DNA from: Cellulomonas fimi
GTDB taxonomy: Bacteria > Actinomycetota > Actinomycetes > Actinomycetales > Cellulomonadaceae
DNA: 64,000 bases
Direction: 5' to 3'
Assembly (NCBI RefSeq): GCF_028583725.1
Contig: NZ_CP110680.1
Location: forward strand, 3,968,001 to 4,032,000
The position numbers and the translations under genes were made by a program. The notes under the pieces were generated by a model. The model made no database searches and was not told where the DNA came from. It worked only from the letters and a program-made list of their open reading frames with translations. Positions 1 through 9,659 of this stretch are shown here, piece after piece. The stretch's first letter is position 1. Each line of letters opens with the position of its first letter.

Positions 1-580
1 TGACGCGCCACCCGGTGCCGAGCGGCGAGTCGACCCGGTCGACCGGTCCGAGGGCACGCCAGCCGTCGGGCGGCTGCGTCGCGAACCGCTCGGCACGGGC
101 CGCCGCGGGCAGCACCTCGTGCTCACGCCAGCGCGACCCCACGCGCCCGAGGCACACCACGAGCAGGTGCACCCCCGCGGTCAGGGTGACGCGCGCGTCC
201 TGGCGCGAGCCGTCCGGGCCGATGTCGCCGCCACCGGCGTTCGGGCCGGGAGCCCGCAGCGACCAGCCCGGTCGGCCGTCGCCGAGCGGTGCGACCGCGA
301 CCTCGTGCGCGCGCACGTACGGGTCCGCGGGTGCCGGCGTCGACGGACCCCACAGCGGTGCGGACCGGAACGCCCGGCGCAGGTCGTCGGCCTGCTCGGG
401 GAAGTCACGGACCAGACGGCGCAGCGTGCGCTCGCGCCACCACAGGACGCGCGCCACGTGCAGCACGACGGCCACTCCCGCGAGCAGCGAGAGGACGAGC
501 GCCAGGTCCAGCAGCGCGCCCGTCGGGTCGTCGGCGAGGGTGCCGGCCGCGCGTGCGCCGGTGCGGACGAGCGAGGGCAT
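1..580 (-). CDS. hypothetical membrane-anchored protein, C-terminus outside window
   Basis: Open reading frame that runs off the left edge of the window; about 193 residues are visible from an ATG at 580. Residues about 22-42 form one hydrophobic segment (LLDLALVLSLLAGVAVVL), followed by a basic WWRERTLRRLV stretch and a long polar domain, so it is probably a single-pass membrane protein with the large part in the cytosol. Codon use has the strong G/C third-position bias of its neighbours, which is why it is called real. It lies 63 bp downstream of the DHFR-like gene on the same strand and may be cotranscribed. No family was recognised. Confidence 0.6.
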   Translation of the reverse strand, partial: MPSLVRTGARAAGTLADDPTGALLDLALVLSLLAGVAVVLHVARVLWWRERTLRRLVRDFPEQADDLRRAFRSAPLWGPSTPAPADPYVRAHEVAVAPLGDGRPGWSLRAPGPNAGGGDIGPDGSRQDARVTLTAGVHLLVVCLGRVGSRWREHEVLPAAARAERFATQPPDGWRALGPVDRVDSPLGTGWRV

Positions 581-643
581 GCCACCGGCATCGGCCCGCC
601 GGCCGGGCGACTTGAGCGCGGCCGCGGTGCGCGCGGCTCCGGG

Positions 644-1309
644 TCAGACGGCCCGCTCGACGTGCACGTGGATGACGCTCGACGACTGCCGCACCGACGC
701 CACGCGGTACGCCGCCGGGAGGTCCGCGAGGTCCTCGAACAGCCGCTCCCCGCGGCCCAGCAGGACCGGGACGACGGCGTAGCGCAGGTCGTCGACGAGG
801 TGCGCCCGCAGGTACTGCCGGACGGTCGCCGCTCCCCCGCCGAGGCGCACGTCGAGCCCGCCCGCGGCCTCGCGCGCGCGGTCGAGCGCCGCGTGGATGC
901 CGTCGGTCACGAAGTGGAACGTCGTGCCGCCCGCCATCTCCAGCGGCGGGCGCGGGTGGTGCGTGAGGACGAACACGTCGCAGTGGTACGGCGGGTCCTC
1001 GCCCCACCAGCCGCGCCACGACCCGTCGCCCCAGTCGCCGCGGATCGGGCCGAACATGTTGCGGCCCAGGATCCAGGAGCCGATCCCCTCGAACCCCGCG
1101 TCCACGGCCTCGTCGTCGAGCGGGTCCGCGGGCGCGCGCCCCTCGGCCTCGTCGAGGTCCTGGAACCGCCGCGTGCCGAACATCCAGCCGTGCAGCAGCT
1201 CCATCGCCCCCACGCCCAGCGGCTCGTCGAGCGACTGGTCGGGGCCTGCGACGAAGCCGTCGAGGCTCATCGACATCGTGTGCACGCGCAGCCTGCCGGT
1301 CCGGGTCAT
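644..1309 (-). CDS. dihydrofolate reductase family protein (RibD C-terminal-like)
   Basis: A 221-residue protein of the DHFR/RibD C-terminal superfamily, whose members reduce a substrate with NADPH; most stand-alone members have no assigned substrate. Family marks are the N-terminal SMSLDGFVAG (about 12-21), LGRNMFGP (about 81-88) and the glycine-rich LGGGAATVRQYL (about 155-166) before the closing strand VPVLLGRGERLF. The ATG at 1309 is preceded by a perfect AGGAGGAC ribosome-binding site. It is divergent from the DGPF/ECF genes and carries the same promoter-like string as the DGPF gene (1348-1375), so it is probably part of the same sigma-factor response. The true substrate is unknown. Confidence 0.85.
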   Translation of the reverse strand: MTRTGRLRVHTMSMSLDGFVAGPDQSLDEPLGVGAMELLHGWMFGTRRFQDLDEAEGRAPADPLDDEAVDAGFEGIGSWILGRNMFGPIRGDWGDGSWRGWWGEDPPYHCDVFVLTHHPRPPLEMAGGTTFHFVTDGIHAALDRAREAAGGLDVRLGGGAATVRQYLRAHLVDDLRYAVVPVLLGRGERLFEDLADLPAAYRVASVRQSSSVIHVHVERAV

Positions 1310-1347
1310 GGCGTCCTCCTGGTCGTGTCGGGATGCTGTCGTCGGGT

Positions 1348-1412
1348 GGTCGGAGCAGGGGCCACGATCTCGACACGGCGACGGTGTCGAGATCCGCCGG
1401 TCGGTTCCGACC
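1348..1412. promoter_or_regulatory. divergent pair of matching ECF-type promoters
   Basis: Two outward-facing copies of the same bipartite string lie back to back: TGTCGAGATC, 11 bases, TCCGACC. The plus copy is 1385-1412 and the minus copy is 1375-1348, with identical spacing. The inner parts form a perfect inverted repeat (ATCTCGACAC, 7 bases, GTGTCGAGAT; 1367-1393). From memory, ECF42 promoters have a TGTCGA -35 and a CGA-containing -10 element, which fits. The plus copy would drive DGPF/ECF42 and the minus copy the DHFR-like gene. The repeat could also serve as a repressor site. Confidence 0.65.
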
Positions 1413-1462
1413 AGAAGACGGACCACCCGCCCGGGTCGGTCGACCGACGGAAGGACAGACCC

Positions 1463-1828
1463 GTGAAGTACATGCTGCTCATCTGGAACCGGCCCGGCTT
1501 CACCGACGAGCTCTCGGAGGCGGAGCGCACCACGCTGTTCACCGAGGTCGGCTCGATCATGGACGAGCTCACCGAGCGCGGCGAGCTCGTCGGCGGTGAG
1601 GCGCTGGCCGACCCGTCCGCCGCGCGCACCACGCGGCTCGTCGACGGCCGCACGACGCTCACCGACGGGCCGTTCGTCGAGAGCAAGGAGCAGTTCGCCG
1701 GCTACGTCGCGATCGACGTCGAGACGCACGAGCGCGCCGAGGAGATCGCCGCCCGCTGGCCCGACACGCGGTTCGGCGGGGCGATCGAGCTGCGCGCGGT
1801 CATGACGGGGTCCGGCGAGGAGATGTGA
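1463..1828 (+). CDS. DGPF/YCII domain protein, partner of ECF42 sigma factor
   Basis: A 121-residue YCII-related protein with the hallmark DGPFVESKEQFAGY (about residues 73-86), preceded by MKYMLLIW at the N-terminus. DGPF proteins are known genomic partners of ECF42 sigma factors; their biochemical role is not established. GTG at 1463 follows GGAAGGAC. The TGA overlaps the GTG of the sigma gene in a GTGA junction, so the two are translationally coupled. The promoter-like element at 1385-1412 suggests the sigma factor activates its own operon. Confidence 0.88.
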   Translation: MKYMLLIWNRPGFTDELSEAERTTLFTEVGSIMDELTERGELVGGEALADPSAARTTRLVDGRTTLTDGPFVESKEQFAGYVAIDVETHERAEEIAARWPDTRFGGAIELRAVMTGSGEEM

Positions 1829-3198
1829 CGGCGCCTCCTGCACCGGCGTCCCCGTCCGCGTCGGAGGACTCGTCCGCGTCGGAGGGCTCGTCCGCGTCGA
1901 CGGGCTCGTCCGCGTCGGCGGGCTCGTCCGCGTCGGCGGTGCGGGTCGAGGACGTGCTGCGGGAGGCCGGGCCGCACGTGCTCGCGGCGCTCGTCCGACG
2001 GCACGGGCAGTTCGACGCGTGCGAGGACGCCGTGCAGGAGGCACTGCTCGCCGCCGCGACGCAGTGGCCCGTCGAGGGCGTGCCCGCCGACCCGCGGGCC
2101 TGGCTCACGACGGTCGCGCGGCGGCGGCTCACCGACGCGTGGCGGTCCGACTCCGCACGCCGGGTCCGGGAGGCGGCCGTCGCCCGGGACCCGGCAGCGC
2201 GGCGCACGGCTCCGGGCCCGGACGACGAGCCGCCGTCGCACGACGACACGCTCACGCTCCTGTTCCTGTGCTGCCACCCCGCGCTGACGCCCGCGTCGCA
2301 GGTCGCGCTGACCCTCCGGGCCGTCGGTGGTCTCACGACGGCCGAGATCGCGGCCGCGCACCTCGTCCCCGAGGCGACGATGGCGCAGCGGATCAGCCGC
2401 GCCAAGCGGACCGTGCGCGGCGAGCCGTTCACGCTGCCCTCGGCGGCCGAGCGGCCCGCGCGTGTGGCGGCCGTCCGGGAGGTGCTGTACCTCGTCTTCA
2501 CCGAGGGGTACACCGCGTCGGGCGGGTCCGAGCTCGTGCGCGTCGACCTCACGTCGGAGGCGATCCGGCTGACGCGTCTGCTGCACGCGCTGCTGCCCGA
2601 CGACGGCGAGACGACCGGCCTGCTCGCGCTCATGCTGCTCACCGACGCGCACCGCGCGGCCCGAGTCGGGGCGGACGGCATGCTCGTGCCGCTCGCCGAG
2701 CAGGACCGGTCGCGGTGGGACAGGTCGCAGATCGACGCCGGGGTGGCGCTCGTGACGGCCGCCCTCGCCGTGCACCCCGCAGGGCCGTACCTGCTGCAGG
2801 CCGCGATCGCCGCCGTGCACGCCGAGGCCGCGACGGCCGCCGACACCGACTGGCCGCAGGTCGCGGCCCTCTACCGGCTGCTCCACCATGTCGCGCCCGG
2901 CCCGATGGTGACCCTCAACCGGGCCGTGGCGGTCGCGATGGTGTCCGGCCCGCGCGCCGGGCTCGACCTGCTCCGCCCCCTCGACGACGACCCGCGCACG
3001 GCCGACCACCACCGCCTCTGGGCGGTCCGCGCCCACCTCCTGGAGCGGGCGGGCGACGTGCCGGCCGCCGTCGACGCCTACCACCGTGCCGCCCGCCTCA
3101 CGACGAGCCTTCCGGAACGCCGCTACCTCGACACCCGCGCGACCCGCCTCGCCCCGCCCACTCCTCCGGACGACCCGGGCGCGACCCCGTCATGGTGA
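1825..3198 (+). CDS. ECF42-type RNA polymerase sigma factor with C-terminal extension
   Basis: A 457-residue sigma-70 family protein. Sigma region 2 is seen around residues 40-105 (FDACEDAVQEALLAAATQW; DPRAWLTTVARRR), region 4 with its helix-turn-helix follows (GLTTAEIAAAHLVPEATMAQRISRAKR), and about 250 further residues form the TPR-like/DUF6596 extension typical of ECF42 (LYLVFTEGY, NRAVAVAM). In the family this extension replaces a separate anti-sigma factor. The first 38 residues are an unusual low-complexity S/A/E/G tract made by an 18-bp tandem repeat. GTG at 1825 overlaps the DGPF stop; a later start around V40 would skip the tract and cannot be excluded. Confidence 0.88.
   Translation: MTAPPAPASPSASEDSSASEGSSASTGSSASAGSSASAVRVEDVLREAGPHVLAALVRRHGQFDACEDAVQEALLAAATQWPVEGVPADPRAWLTTVARRRLTDAWRSDSARRVREAAVARDPAARRTAPGPDDEPPSHDDTLTLLFLCCHPALTPASQVALTLRAVGGLTTAEIAAAHLVPEATMAQRISRAKRTVRGEPFTLPSAAERPARVAAVREVLYLVFTEGYTASGGSELVRVDLTSEAIRLTRLLHALLPDDGETTGLLALMLLTDAHRAARVGADGMLVPLAEQDRSRWDRSQIDAGVALVTAALAVHPAGPYLLQAAIAAVHAEAATAADTDWPQVAALYRLLHHVAPGPMVTLNRAVAVAMVSGPRAGLDLLRPLDDDPRTADHHRLWAVRAHLLERAGDVPAAVDAYHRAARLTTSLPERRYLDTRATRLAPPTPPDDPGATPSW
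1855..1939 (+). repeat. 18-bp tandem repeat, about 4.7 copies, coding
   Basis: Units of the form TCCGCGTCGGAGGGCTCG start at 1855, 1873, 1891, 1909 and 1927 (the last incomplete), differing by one or two bases. They encode SASEDS/SASEGS/SASTGS/SASAGS near the N-terminus of the sigma factor. In-frame units could change copy number by slippage without breaking the gene. Confidence 0.9.
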
Positions 3199-3237
3199 CC
3201 GGTACGGGCCGCTGACCGGTCGCCATGACCGGGTCGC
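3181..3237. terminator. long stem-loop over the sigma-factor stop codon
   Basis: Left arm 3181-3203 and right arm 3215-3237 pair over 23 bases with two mismatches, with an 11-base loop. The stop codon of the sigma factor (3196-3198) lies inside the left arm. No U-tract follows. Likely transcription terminator or 3-prime stabilising hairpin. Confidence 0.6.
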
Positions 3238-3247
3238 GCTCCGCCCC

Positions 3248-3316
3248 TCACGACCACGGGTCGACGACCTCGATGCCGAGGCCGCGGAAGTCCCGCACGT
3301 TGCGGGTCGGCGCGTC
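3248..3316 (-). pseudogene. VapC-type PIN toxin, C-terminal remnant
   Basis: Reading the minus strand into the TGA at 3250-3248 gives DAPTRNVRDFRGLGIEVVDPWS, which matches the closing segment of type II VapC ribonuclease toxins (TRN.RDF..LG..V.NPW). No start, N-terminal PIN acidic residues or VapB antitoxin is present upstream; the frame degenerates into Arg/Gly-rich sequence. This is read as the tail of a deleted toxin-antitoxin locus. Confidence 0.6.
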
Positions 3317-3343
3317 GCCGCCGTCGCCGCGTCGCCGCGTCGT

Positions 3344-3399
3344 CGAGCGCAACATCACGCGCGTCTGACCGGTCCGATGCGCGCGTGATGTTGTGCTCG
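3344..3399. repeat. 20-bp inverted repeat
   Basis: Arms 3344-3363 and 3380-3399 pair over 20 bases with one mismatch around a 16-base loop (left arm begins CGAGCGCAACATCACG). It sits between the VapC remnant and the next gene. It could terminate transcription from either side or be a scar of an excised element. Confidence 0.65.
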
Positions 3400-3436
3400 G
3401 CGGCTGTCAGGAGCGGCGACCGGGGCGGACGCGGAG

Positions 3437-3506
3437 CACCGCTCCGTCCCGGGTGTCGCGACCGGAGGGACGCGACCGCCCACAGTGCTCCCGGGACGGA
3501 GCGGTG
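3437..3506. repeat. 17-bp perfect inverted repeat with an inner hairpin
   Basis: Arms CACCGCTCCGTCCCGGG (3437-3453) and its exact complement (3490-3506) enclose a second short hairpin, GTCGCG (3455-3460) with CGCGAC (3471-3476). Together with the repeats at 3181 and 3344 this gives three foldable structures in the 420-bp gap 3199-3618; no intact gene was seen there. Confidence 0.6.
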
Positions 3507-3618
3507 GATCGAGGGCGACCGGCGTCGACGGACGACGGTCGCGGACCGGGCCCGAGGGCGTCGGGCGGGTGACGGCTCGCGCAGCGCGAGCCGGGCGCGC
3601 GAGCGGGCGGGTGAGGGC

Positions 3619-4703
<1,085 letters not shown>

Positions 4704-4707
<4 letters not shown>

Positions 4708-5699
4708 GACCGGTCCTCCTTGGCCTCGTGCACGACCGGCGTGAAGCCGATGCGCGGGCGGATGCCGCGCTTGCGCAGCGTGCGGGCGTGCAGGCCCGTC
4801 GAGCGCAGGCGCGGGTTGACGAACTCGTCGATGCCGAAGTTGATGAGCGTGAGCGCCATGCCGAGCAGGGCGATGCACAGGCCCGCGGGCACGAACCACC
4901 ACCACGCGCCGCGCTGGAGCGCGAGGTTGCCCTGCGCCCAGAACAGGATGGTCCCCCAGTTCCACTCGGACACCGACGTGACGCCGATGAACGCGAGCGT
5001 GATCTGCGACAGGACCGCGAACGTCACGGTGCCGACGAACCCGGCGGCGATGATCGCCGTGAGGTTGGGCAGGATCTCCGCGAGCACGATGCGCCAGGTC
5101 CGCTCGCCGTTGGCGCGCGCGGCCTCGACGAAGTCGCGCTTGCGCAGGGACAGCGTCTGGGCGCGCAGGACGCGTGCGCCCCACGCCCAGCCGGTGACCG
5201 CGATGACGGCGGCGACGGTGAGCCCGCCCGCGGACGGGAGCTGCCCCGCGATGAGGATGATGAGGGGCAGCTGCGGGATCACCAGGAAGATGTTCGACAG
5301 CGCGGACAGCGTCTCGTCGCCCGCTCCCCCGACGAACCCCGCGGTCACGCCGATGAGGACGCCGATCACCGTCGCGAGCACGCCCGCGACGAGCCCGACG
5401 ACGAGCACGCCGCGGGTCCCGACGAGCACCTGCGACAGGATGTCCTGCCCGAGGTGCGTCGTGCCGAACCAGTGCGCGCCCGACGGCGGCTGCAGGATGT
5501 CGGGGCTCACGGCGCTCGGGTCGTAGGGCGCGATCCACTCGCCGATCACGGCGAGCACCGCGAAGAACCCGAGGATCGCCAGGCCCGTGATCGCCTTGCC
5601 GTTGCGCAGGAACAGCAGCTTGCGCTTGCCCGCGACGGGTGCGGTCGCGTCGGTCGCGACGTCCTGCGTGTCGGTGAGGACCGAAGTCTCGACGGCCAT
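4704..5699 (-). CDS. Opp/Dpp-type ABC transporter permease (DppC-like)
   Basis: A 331-residue inner-membrane permease. A cytosolic N-terminal tail of about 35 residues precedes the first membrane segment (ITGLAILGFFAVLAVIGEW), then the FGTTHLGQDILSQVL motif and a DppC-type EAA loop (about VEAARANGERTWRIVLAEILPN). It pairs with the adjacent DppB-like permease to form the channel. Its ATG lies one base after the DppB stop, and its end overlaps the ATPase gene by 4 bp, which shows tight cotranslation. Confidence 0.92.
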
Positions 5700-5700
5700 G

Positions 5701-6681
5701 TCAGCCCTCCTGCCGGGTGCGCGGGTCGAGCGCGGCGTAGACGAAGTCCGCGACGATGTTCGCGACCAGCACGGACAGTGTGATCACGAGGAAGCAGCCC
5801 TGCATGAGCGTGTAGTCGTGGTTGGTCGTCGCGTTGTAGAGCAGGAAGCCGATGCCCGGGTAGGAGAAGACCATCTCCATGATGAGCGTCCCGCCGACGA
5901 TGAAGCCGAGGGACAGGGCGAACGACGAGATCTGCGGGAGCACCGCGTTGCGGGCGGCGTAGCCGAAGATCACCGCCCGCTCCGACAGGCCCTTGGCCTG
6001 CGCGACCGTCACGTAGTCCTCCGACGAGACGGTCACCATCATGTTGCGCATGCCGAGGATCCAGCCGGCGATCGACGACACGACGATCGTGAGCGCGGGG
6101 AGCGTCCCGTAGTAGAGGACGGACCCGATGAACTCGGGCGTGAACGCGGGCACCATCGAGCGGTCGTAGGCGCCCGACGACGGGAACCAGCCGAGGTTCA
6201 CCGAGAAGATCGCGATGACGACGAGCCCGAGCCAGAAGTACGGGACCGCGGAGAAGAACGTCGAGATCGGCAGCAGCGAGTCGGCCCACGTGCCGCGCCG
6301 CCAGCCGATGCCCGTGCCGAGCAGGGTCCCGACGACGAACGCGATCACCGTCGCGACGCCGACCAGGCCGACCGTCCACGGCAGCGTCTGCTGGATCATC
6401 TCCGCGACGGGCGTCGGGTAGTAGGTGAACGAGACGCCGAGGTTCCCGTGCAGCAGCAGGTTCCAGTAGTCGAGGTACTGCTGCCACACCGACTTCTGCT
6501 CGTCGAGGCCGAAGAGCGTGCGGATCGCGGCCTCGGCGGACGAGTCCAGACGGCCCTGGCTCTTCGCCATGATCGCCTTGACGGGGTCGCCGGGCATGAG
6601 TCTCGGGATGATGAAGTTGATGGTCACCGCGGCCCAGGCGGTGACGACGTAGAAGATGCCGCGGCGGACGAAGAACCTCAC
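5701..6681 (-). CDS. Opp/Dpp-type ABC transporter permease (DppB-like)
   Basis: A 326-residue permease. It shows the DppB features: an N-terminal membrane segment ending in IPRLMPGDP, a periplasmic-side loop, five further hydrophobic segments and the EAA-type loop [24 protein letters not shown]. The GTG at 6681 overlaps the stop of the upstream ATPase gene in a GTGA junction. It forms the membrane core with the DppC-like protein. Confidence 0.92.
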   Translation of the reverse strand: MRFFVRRGIFYVVTAWAAVTINFIIPRLMPGDPVKAIMAKSQGRLDSSAEAAIRTLFGLDEQKSVWQQYLDYWNLLLHGNLGVSFTYYPTPVAEMIQQTLPWTVGLVGVATVIAFVVGTLLGTGIGWRRGTWADSLLPISTFFSAVPYFWLGLVVIAIFSVNLGWFPSSGAYDRSMVPAFTPEFIGSVLYYGTLPALTIVVSSIAGWILGMRNMMVTVSSEDYVTVAQAKGLSERAVIFGYAARNAVLPQISSFALSLGFIVGGTLIMEMVFSYPGIGFLLYNATTNHDYTLMQGCFLVITLSVLVANIVADFVYAALDPRTRQEG

Positions 6682-7835
6682 CGGTCGCCCTCCTTCAGTG
6701 TGTCGACGGCGACGGTCTCGACGGCGGTCTCGTCGTCGGACGCGTGCAGCAGGTCGACGTCGATCGCCGGACGCTCCCCGTACGCGTCGAGCACGTCGCC
6801 GAGCCGCGGGCTGTCGGGCCGGTCGGAGTACCCCCAGCACGCGGCCTCGCGCCTCTCGCCGACGGCGAGCAGCGGCGGCACCTCGGTGCGGCACAGGTCG
6901 ACGGCGAACGGGCAGCGCGGGTTGAACCGGCACCCGGTCGGCGGGCGGACGAGCGACGGCGCCTCGCCGCGGGCACCCCGGGCGCGCGCGTCGAGGTCGT
7001 CGGGGTCGGGCGCGGACCGCACCAGCAGCTGCGTGTACGGGTGCTTCGGGTCCTGCGTCACCGACTCGGAGTCGCCGGTCTCGACGATCCGCCCGGCGTA
7101 CATGACCATCGTCCGGTCGGCGAAGTACCGGGCCGACGCGATGTCGTGCGTGATGTAGAGGATCGCGATCTGCAGGCGGTCGCGCAGGTCGCGCAGCAGG
7201 TTGAGGATGCCGAGGCGGATCGACACGTCGAGCATCGAGATCGGCTCGTCGGCCAGCAGCACCTCGGGGTCCGCCGCGAGCGCGCGGGCGATCGCGACGC
7301 GCTGCCGCTGCCCGCCCGACAGCTCGTGCGGGAACTTGTCGACGTACCGCTCGACGGGGGTGAGCTGCACGCGCTCGAGCAGCGTCGTCAGGGCGTCCTC
7401 GAGGTCCGCGCCGCGGAGCTTCCCCTGGTGGATCCGGACGCTGCGGGTCAGCGTGTAGCGCACGGTGTGCACCGGGTTCAGGGACCCGAACGGGTCCTGG
7501 AAGATCATCTGGACGCGCCGCACGTAGCGGCGGAACGCGCGGCGGCTGCGCGCGGTCGCGTCGGACCCGTGCAGCAGGATCTGCCCGCTCGTCGCGGGCG
7601 TGAGCTGCGACAGCAGCCGCGCGATCGTCGACTTGCCGGAGCCGGACTCGCCGACGAGCGCGACGACGCGGCCGCGGTGCAGCGCGAGGTTCACGTCGTC
7701 GACCGCGTGCACGAGCGCGCGACGGCGGAAGGAGCCGGTCACGAAGTGCTTGCGCAGGTCGACGGCCTGCAGGACGGGGGTGTCGGGGGCGGCCTCGGAC
7801 GCGGCGGGCGCGTCCGGTGAGGCGGGGAAGGTCAT
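6678..7835 (-). CDS. Opp/Dpp-type ABC transporter ATP-binding protein (OppF/DppF-like)
   Basis: A 385-residue ATPase with Walker [11 protein letters not shown]-loop [11 protein letters not shown], signature LSGGQRQR, Walker B VLLADEPI and H-loop THDIA, plus the C-terminal [15 protein letters not shown] motif. The second Walker B residue pair is DEPI rather than the usual DEPV/T, still functional in the family. ATG at 7835 is preferred because AGGTGAG lies just before it; a GTG nine bases upstream (7844) is the alternative. It sits right after the binding-protein gene and would form the ATPase pair with the OppD-like protein. Confidence 0.9.
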   Translation of the reverse strand: MTFPASPDAPAASEAAPDTPVLQAVDLRKHFVTGSFRRRALVHAVDDVNLALHRGRVVALVGESGSGKSTIARLLSQLTPATSGQILLHGSDATARSRRAFRRYVRRVQMIFQDPFGSLNPVHTVRYTLTRSVRIHQGKLRGADLEDALTTLLERVQLTPVERYVDKFPHELSGGQRQRVAIARALAADPEVLLADEPISMLDVSIRLGILNLLRDLRDRLQIAILYITHDIASARYFADRTMVMYAGRIVETGDSESVTQDPKHPYTQLLVRSAPDPDDLDARARGARGEAPSLVRPPTGCRFNPRCPFAVDLCRTEVPPLLAVGERREAACWGYSDRPDSPRLGDVLDAYGERPAIDVDLLHASDDETAVETVAVDTLKEGDR

Positions 7836-7876
7836 GGAGCTCACCTGTCGGCTGGTGGAGGGTCGACGAGGGGTGG

Positions 7877-7912
7877 CCCCGGGGCGACGGCGAGGAGTCC
7901 GCCGCCCCGGGG
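7877..7912. terminator. intra-operon stem-loop after the binding-protein gene
   Basis: Arms CCCCGGGGCG (7877-7886) and CGCCCCGGGG (7903-7912) pair perfectly around a 16-base loop, 10 bp after the binding-protein stop. Such hairpins commonly attenuate transcription or protect the upstream message, giving more binding protein than membrane components. Confidence 0.55.
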
Positions 7913-7922
7913 ACCGGGTGGG

Positions 7923-9602
7923 TCAGTCCTGCGTCGGCTCCAGGTTCATGACGATCCGGGCGGCCTGCGGACCCGTCGGCTGCGGGTTCGCGTACAGGTC
8001 GTCGGCCGTCGGGAAGCCGGTGTAGTTCTTCGTCGAGTACTGCGCGACGGCCGGGCGCGACCAGATGACCAGGCCGGGCACGTCCTCGACGTACGCCTTC
8101 TGGATCGTCTCGATCGCGGTCTGCCGCGCGGCGTCGTCGGACGCACCCTTGAAGTCGGCCAGGGCCTGCGTGACGGCGTCGTTCTTGTACCGGCCGAAGT
8201 TCCACGTCGCGGTCTCGCCGAGCGGCACGTACGAGTTGCCGTCCATGAGGTTGGCGTACATGTTCCACGGGGTCGCGCCGCCGTCGGTCCAGTGCAGCGT
8301 CGCCTGGAAGTTGCCGAACGGGATGATGTCGTTGAACCAGGCGTCCTGGTTCGCGGCGTTGACCGTGGCGTCGACGCCGAGCTGCGCGGCACCCGTCTTG
8401 ATGAGGTCGAGCGCGGTCAGGTAGTCGTTCCAGCCCGCGGGGTTCACGAGCTCGAACGTCACGACCTCGCCGTCCGGGTCGACGAGCTTGTCGGACCCGT
8501 TCCACGTGTAGCCGGCGTCCGTGAGGATCTGCTTCGCCTCGTCGACGTCGACCGTCAGCTCGTCGCCCTTGAACTCGGGCGCGAGGTACTGCTCGCCCGA
8601 CGGCATCGGCATGCCGGTCACCGAGTCGATGACGGGCCACACGCCCGATCCCGCGAGCTCGGAGATCTGCGCCCGGTCGACGACGAGGTTGAGCGCCTTG
8701 CGGAACGCGACGTCGTTGAACGGCTTCGTCTCGTTGTTGAGGAAGAGGATGTCGGAGCCGAAGCCGCCGCCCGCGACCTGGTGGTGGTGGTCGGGGTCCT
8801 TGGCGATGAAGACGTCCTCGTAGTCCGCGATGAACGTCCAGCCCCACTGCGCCTCACCGGTCGTGAGGGCCGTCGTGAGCGCGTTGTTGTCGTTGTACGA
8901 CGAGTACTGCAGCTTGGCGACCTTCGGCTCGCCGCCCCAGTAGTCGGGGTTCGGGACGAGCGTCGCGGCCTGCGGCGTCCAGGTGTCGAGCAGGTACGGG
9001 CCGGTGCCGACGGGCTCGGTGTCCGTGAACGTCGTCGGGTCCTGGTCCTTCCAGAGGTGCTCGGGGACGATGACCTGCTGCAGCAGCTTGACCTGGTTGA
9101 CGTACTGGGACTCGGTGAACGTGATCGTCACCTTGCCGTCGGCGTTCTCGACCTTGTCGATCTGGTCGGGGAAGTTGTTGTTGATCGCCGGGTAGTCGAT
9201 GAGCAGCTGCAGCGTGAACGCGACGTCGTCCGCCGTGAAGTCCTCGCCGTCCGACCACTTCACGCCGTCGCGCGGGGTGATCGTCGCGGCCGTGTAGTCG
9301 TCGTTCCACTCGACCGACTCCGCGAGCCATGGCTCCGGGTCCTCGAGCGGGTTCACGTCGTTGACCTGCATGAGCGACTCGTAGATCACCCACGCGTAGC
9401 CGAGCGACTTCGCCGCCGAGCCCGTCGGGATCAGCGGGCTCTGGTTCTCGTTCTGCGGGCCGTTCGGCATGCCGACCGTCAGGACGGCACCGTCACCGCC
9501 GGTGCTGTCGTCGGACGTGCCGCCGCCACCCGAGCAGGCGGTGGCGAGCAGCGCGACGGTCGCGACACCGGCCACCATCGTTGCGAGCTTGCGCGTTCTC
9601 AC
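7923..9602 (-). CDS. extracellular solute-binding protein, family 5, lipoprotein
   Basis: A 559-residue substrate-capturing lipoprotein. The signal peptide [23 protein letters not shown] ends in a clear lipobox (LATAC, Cys about 23), followed by a Gly/Ser/Thr linker. The family 5 (SBP_bac_5) pattern is seen in [19 protein letters not shown] and [16 protein letters not shown] at 9602 has AAGGAGGC in front. It is preceded by the GH3 gene at a distance of 57 bp and followed by the transporter genes. Family 5 proteins bind peptides or oligosaccharides; context favours cello- or related gluco-oligosaccharides, but that is inference. Confidence 0.92.
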   Translation of the reverse strand: MRTRKLATMVAGVATVALLATACSGGGGTSDDSTGGDGAVLTVGMPNGPQNENQSPLIPTGSAAKSLGYAWVIYESLMQVNDVNPLEDPEPWLAESVEWNDDYTAATITPRDGVKWSDGEDFTADDVAFTLQLLIDYPAINNNFPDQIDKVENADGKVTITFTESQYVNQVKLLQQVIVPEHLWKDQDPTTFTDTEPVGTGPYLLDTWTPQAATLVPNPDYWGGEPKVAKLQYSSYNDNNALTTALTTGEAQWGWTFIADYEDVFIAKDPDHHHQVAGGGFGSDILFLNNETKPFNDVAFRKALNLVVDRAQISELAGSGVWPVIDSVTGMPMPSGEQYLAPEFKGDELTVDVDEAKQILTDAGYTWNGSDKLVDPDGEVVTFELVNPAGWNDYLTALDLIKTGAAQLGVDATVNAANQDAWFNDIIPFGNFQATLHWTDGGATPWNMYANLMDGNSYVPLGETATWNFGRYKNDAVTQALADFKGASDDAARQTAIETIQKAYVEDVPGLVIWSRPAVAQYSTKNYTGFPTADDLYANPQPTGPQAARIVMNLEPTQD

Positions 9603-9659
9603 GAGTGCCTCCTTGCACTGACTGCTGGTTGTGGGGTCCTGCGGTGCTGCGCTGTGGGA

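Noticed and set aside
3086..3388. Short plus-strand frame after the sigma factor
   Set aside because: It runs over the sigma factor end and two hairpins, and the minus strand holds a better VapC match.
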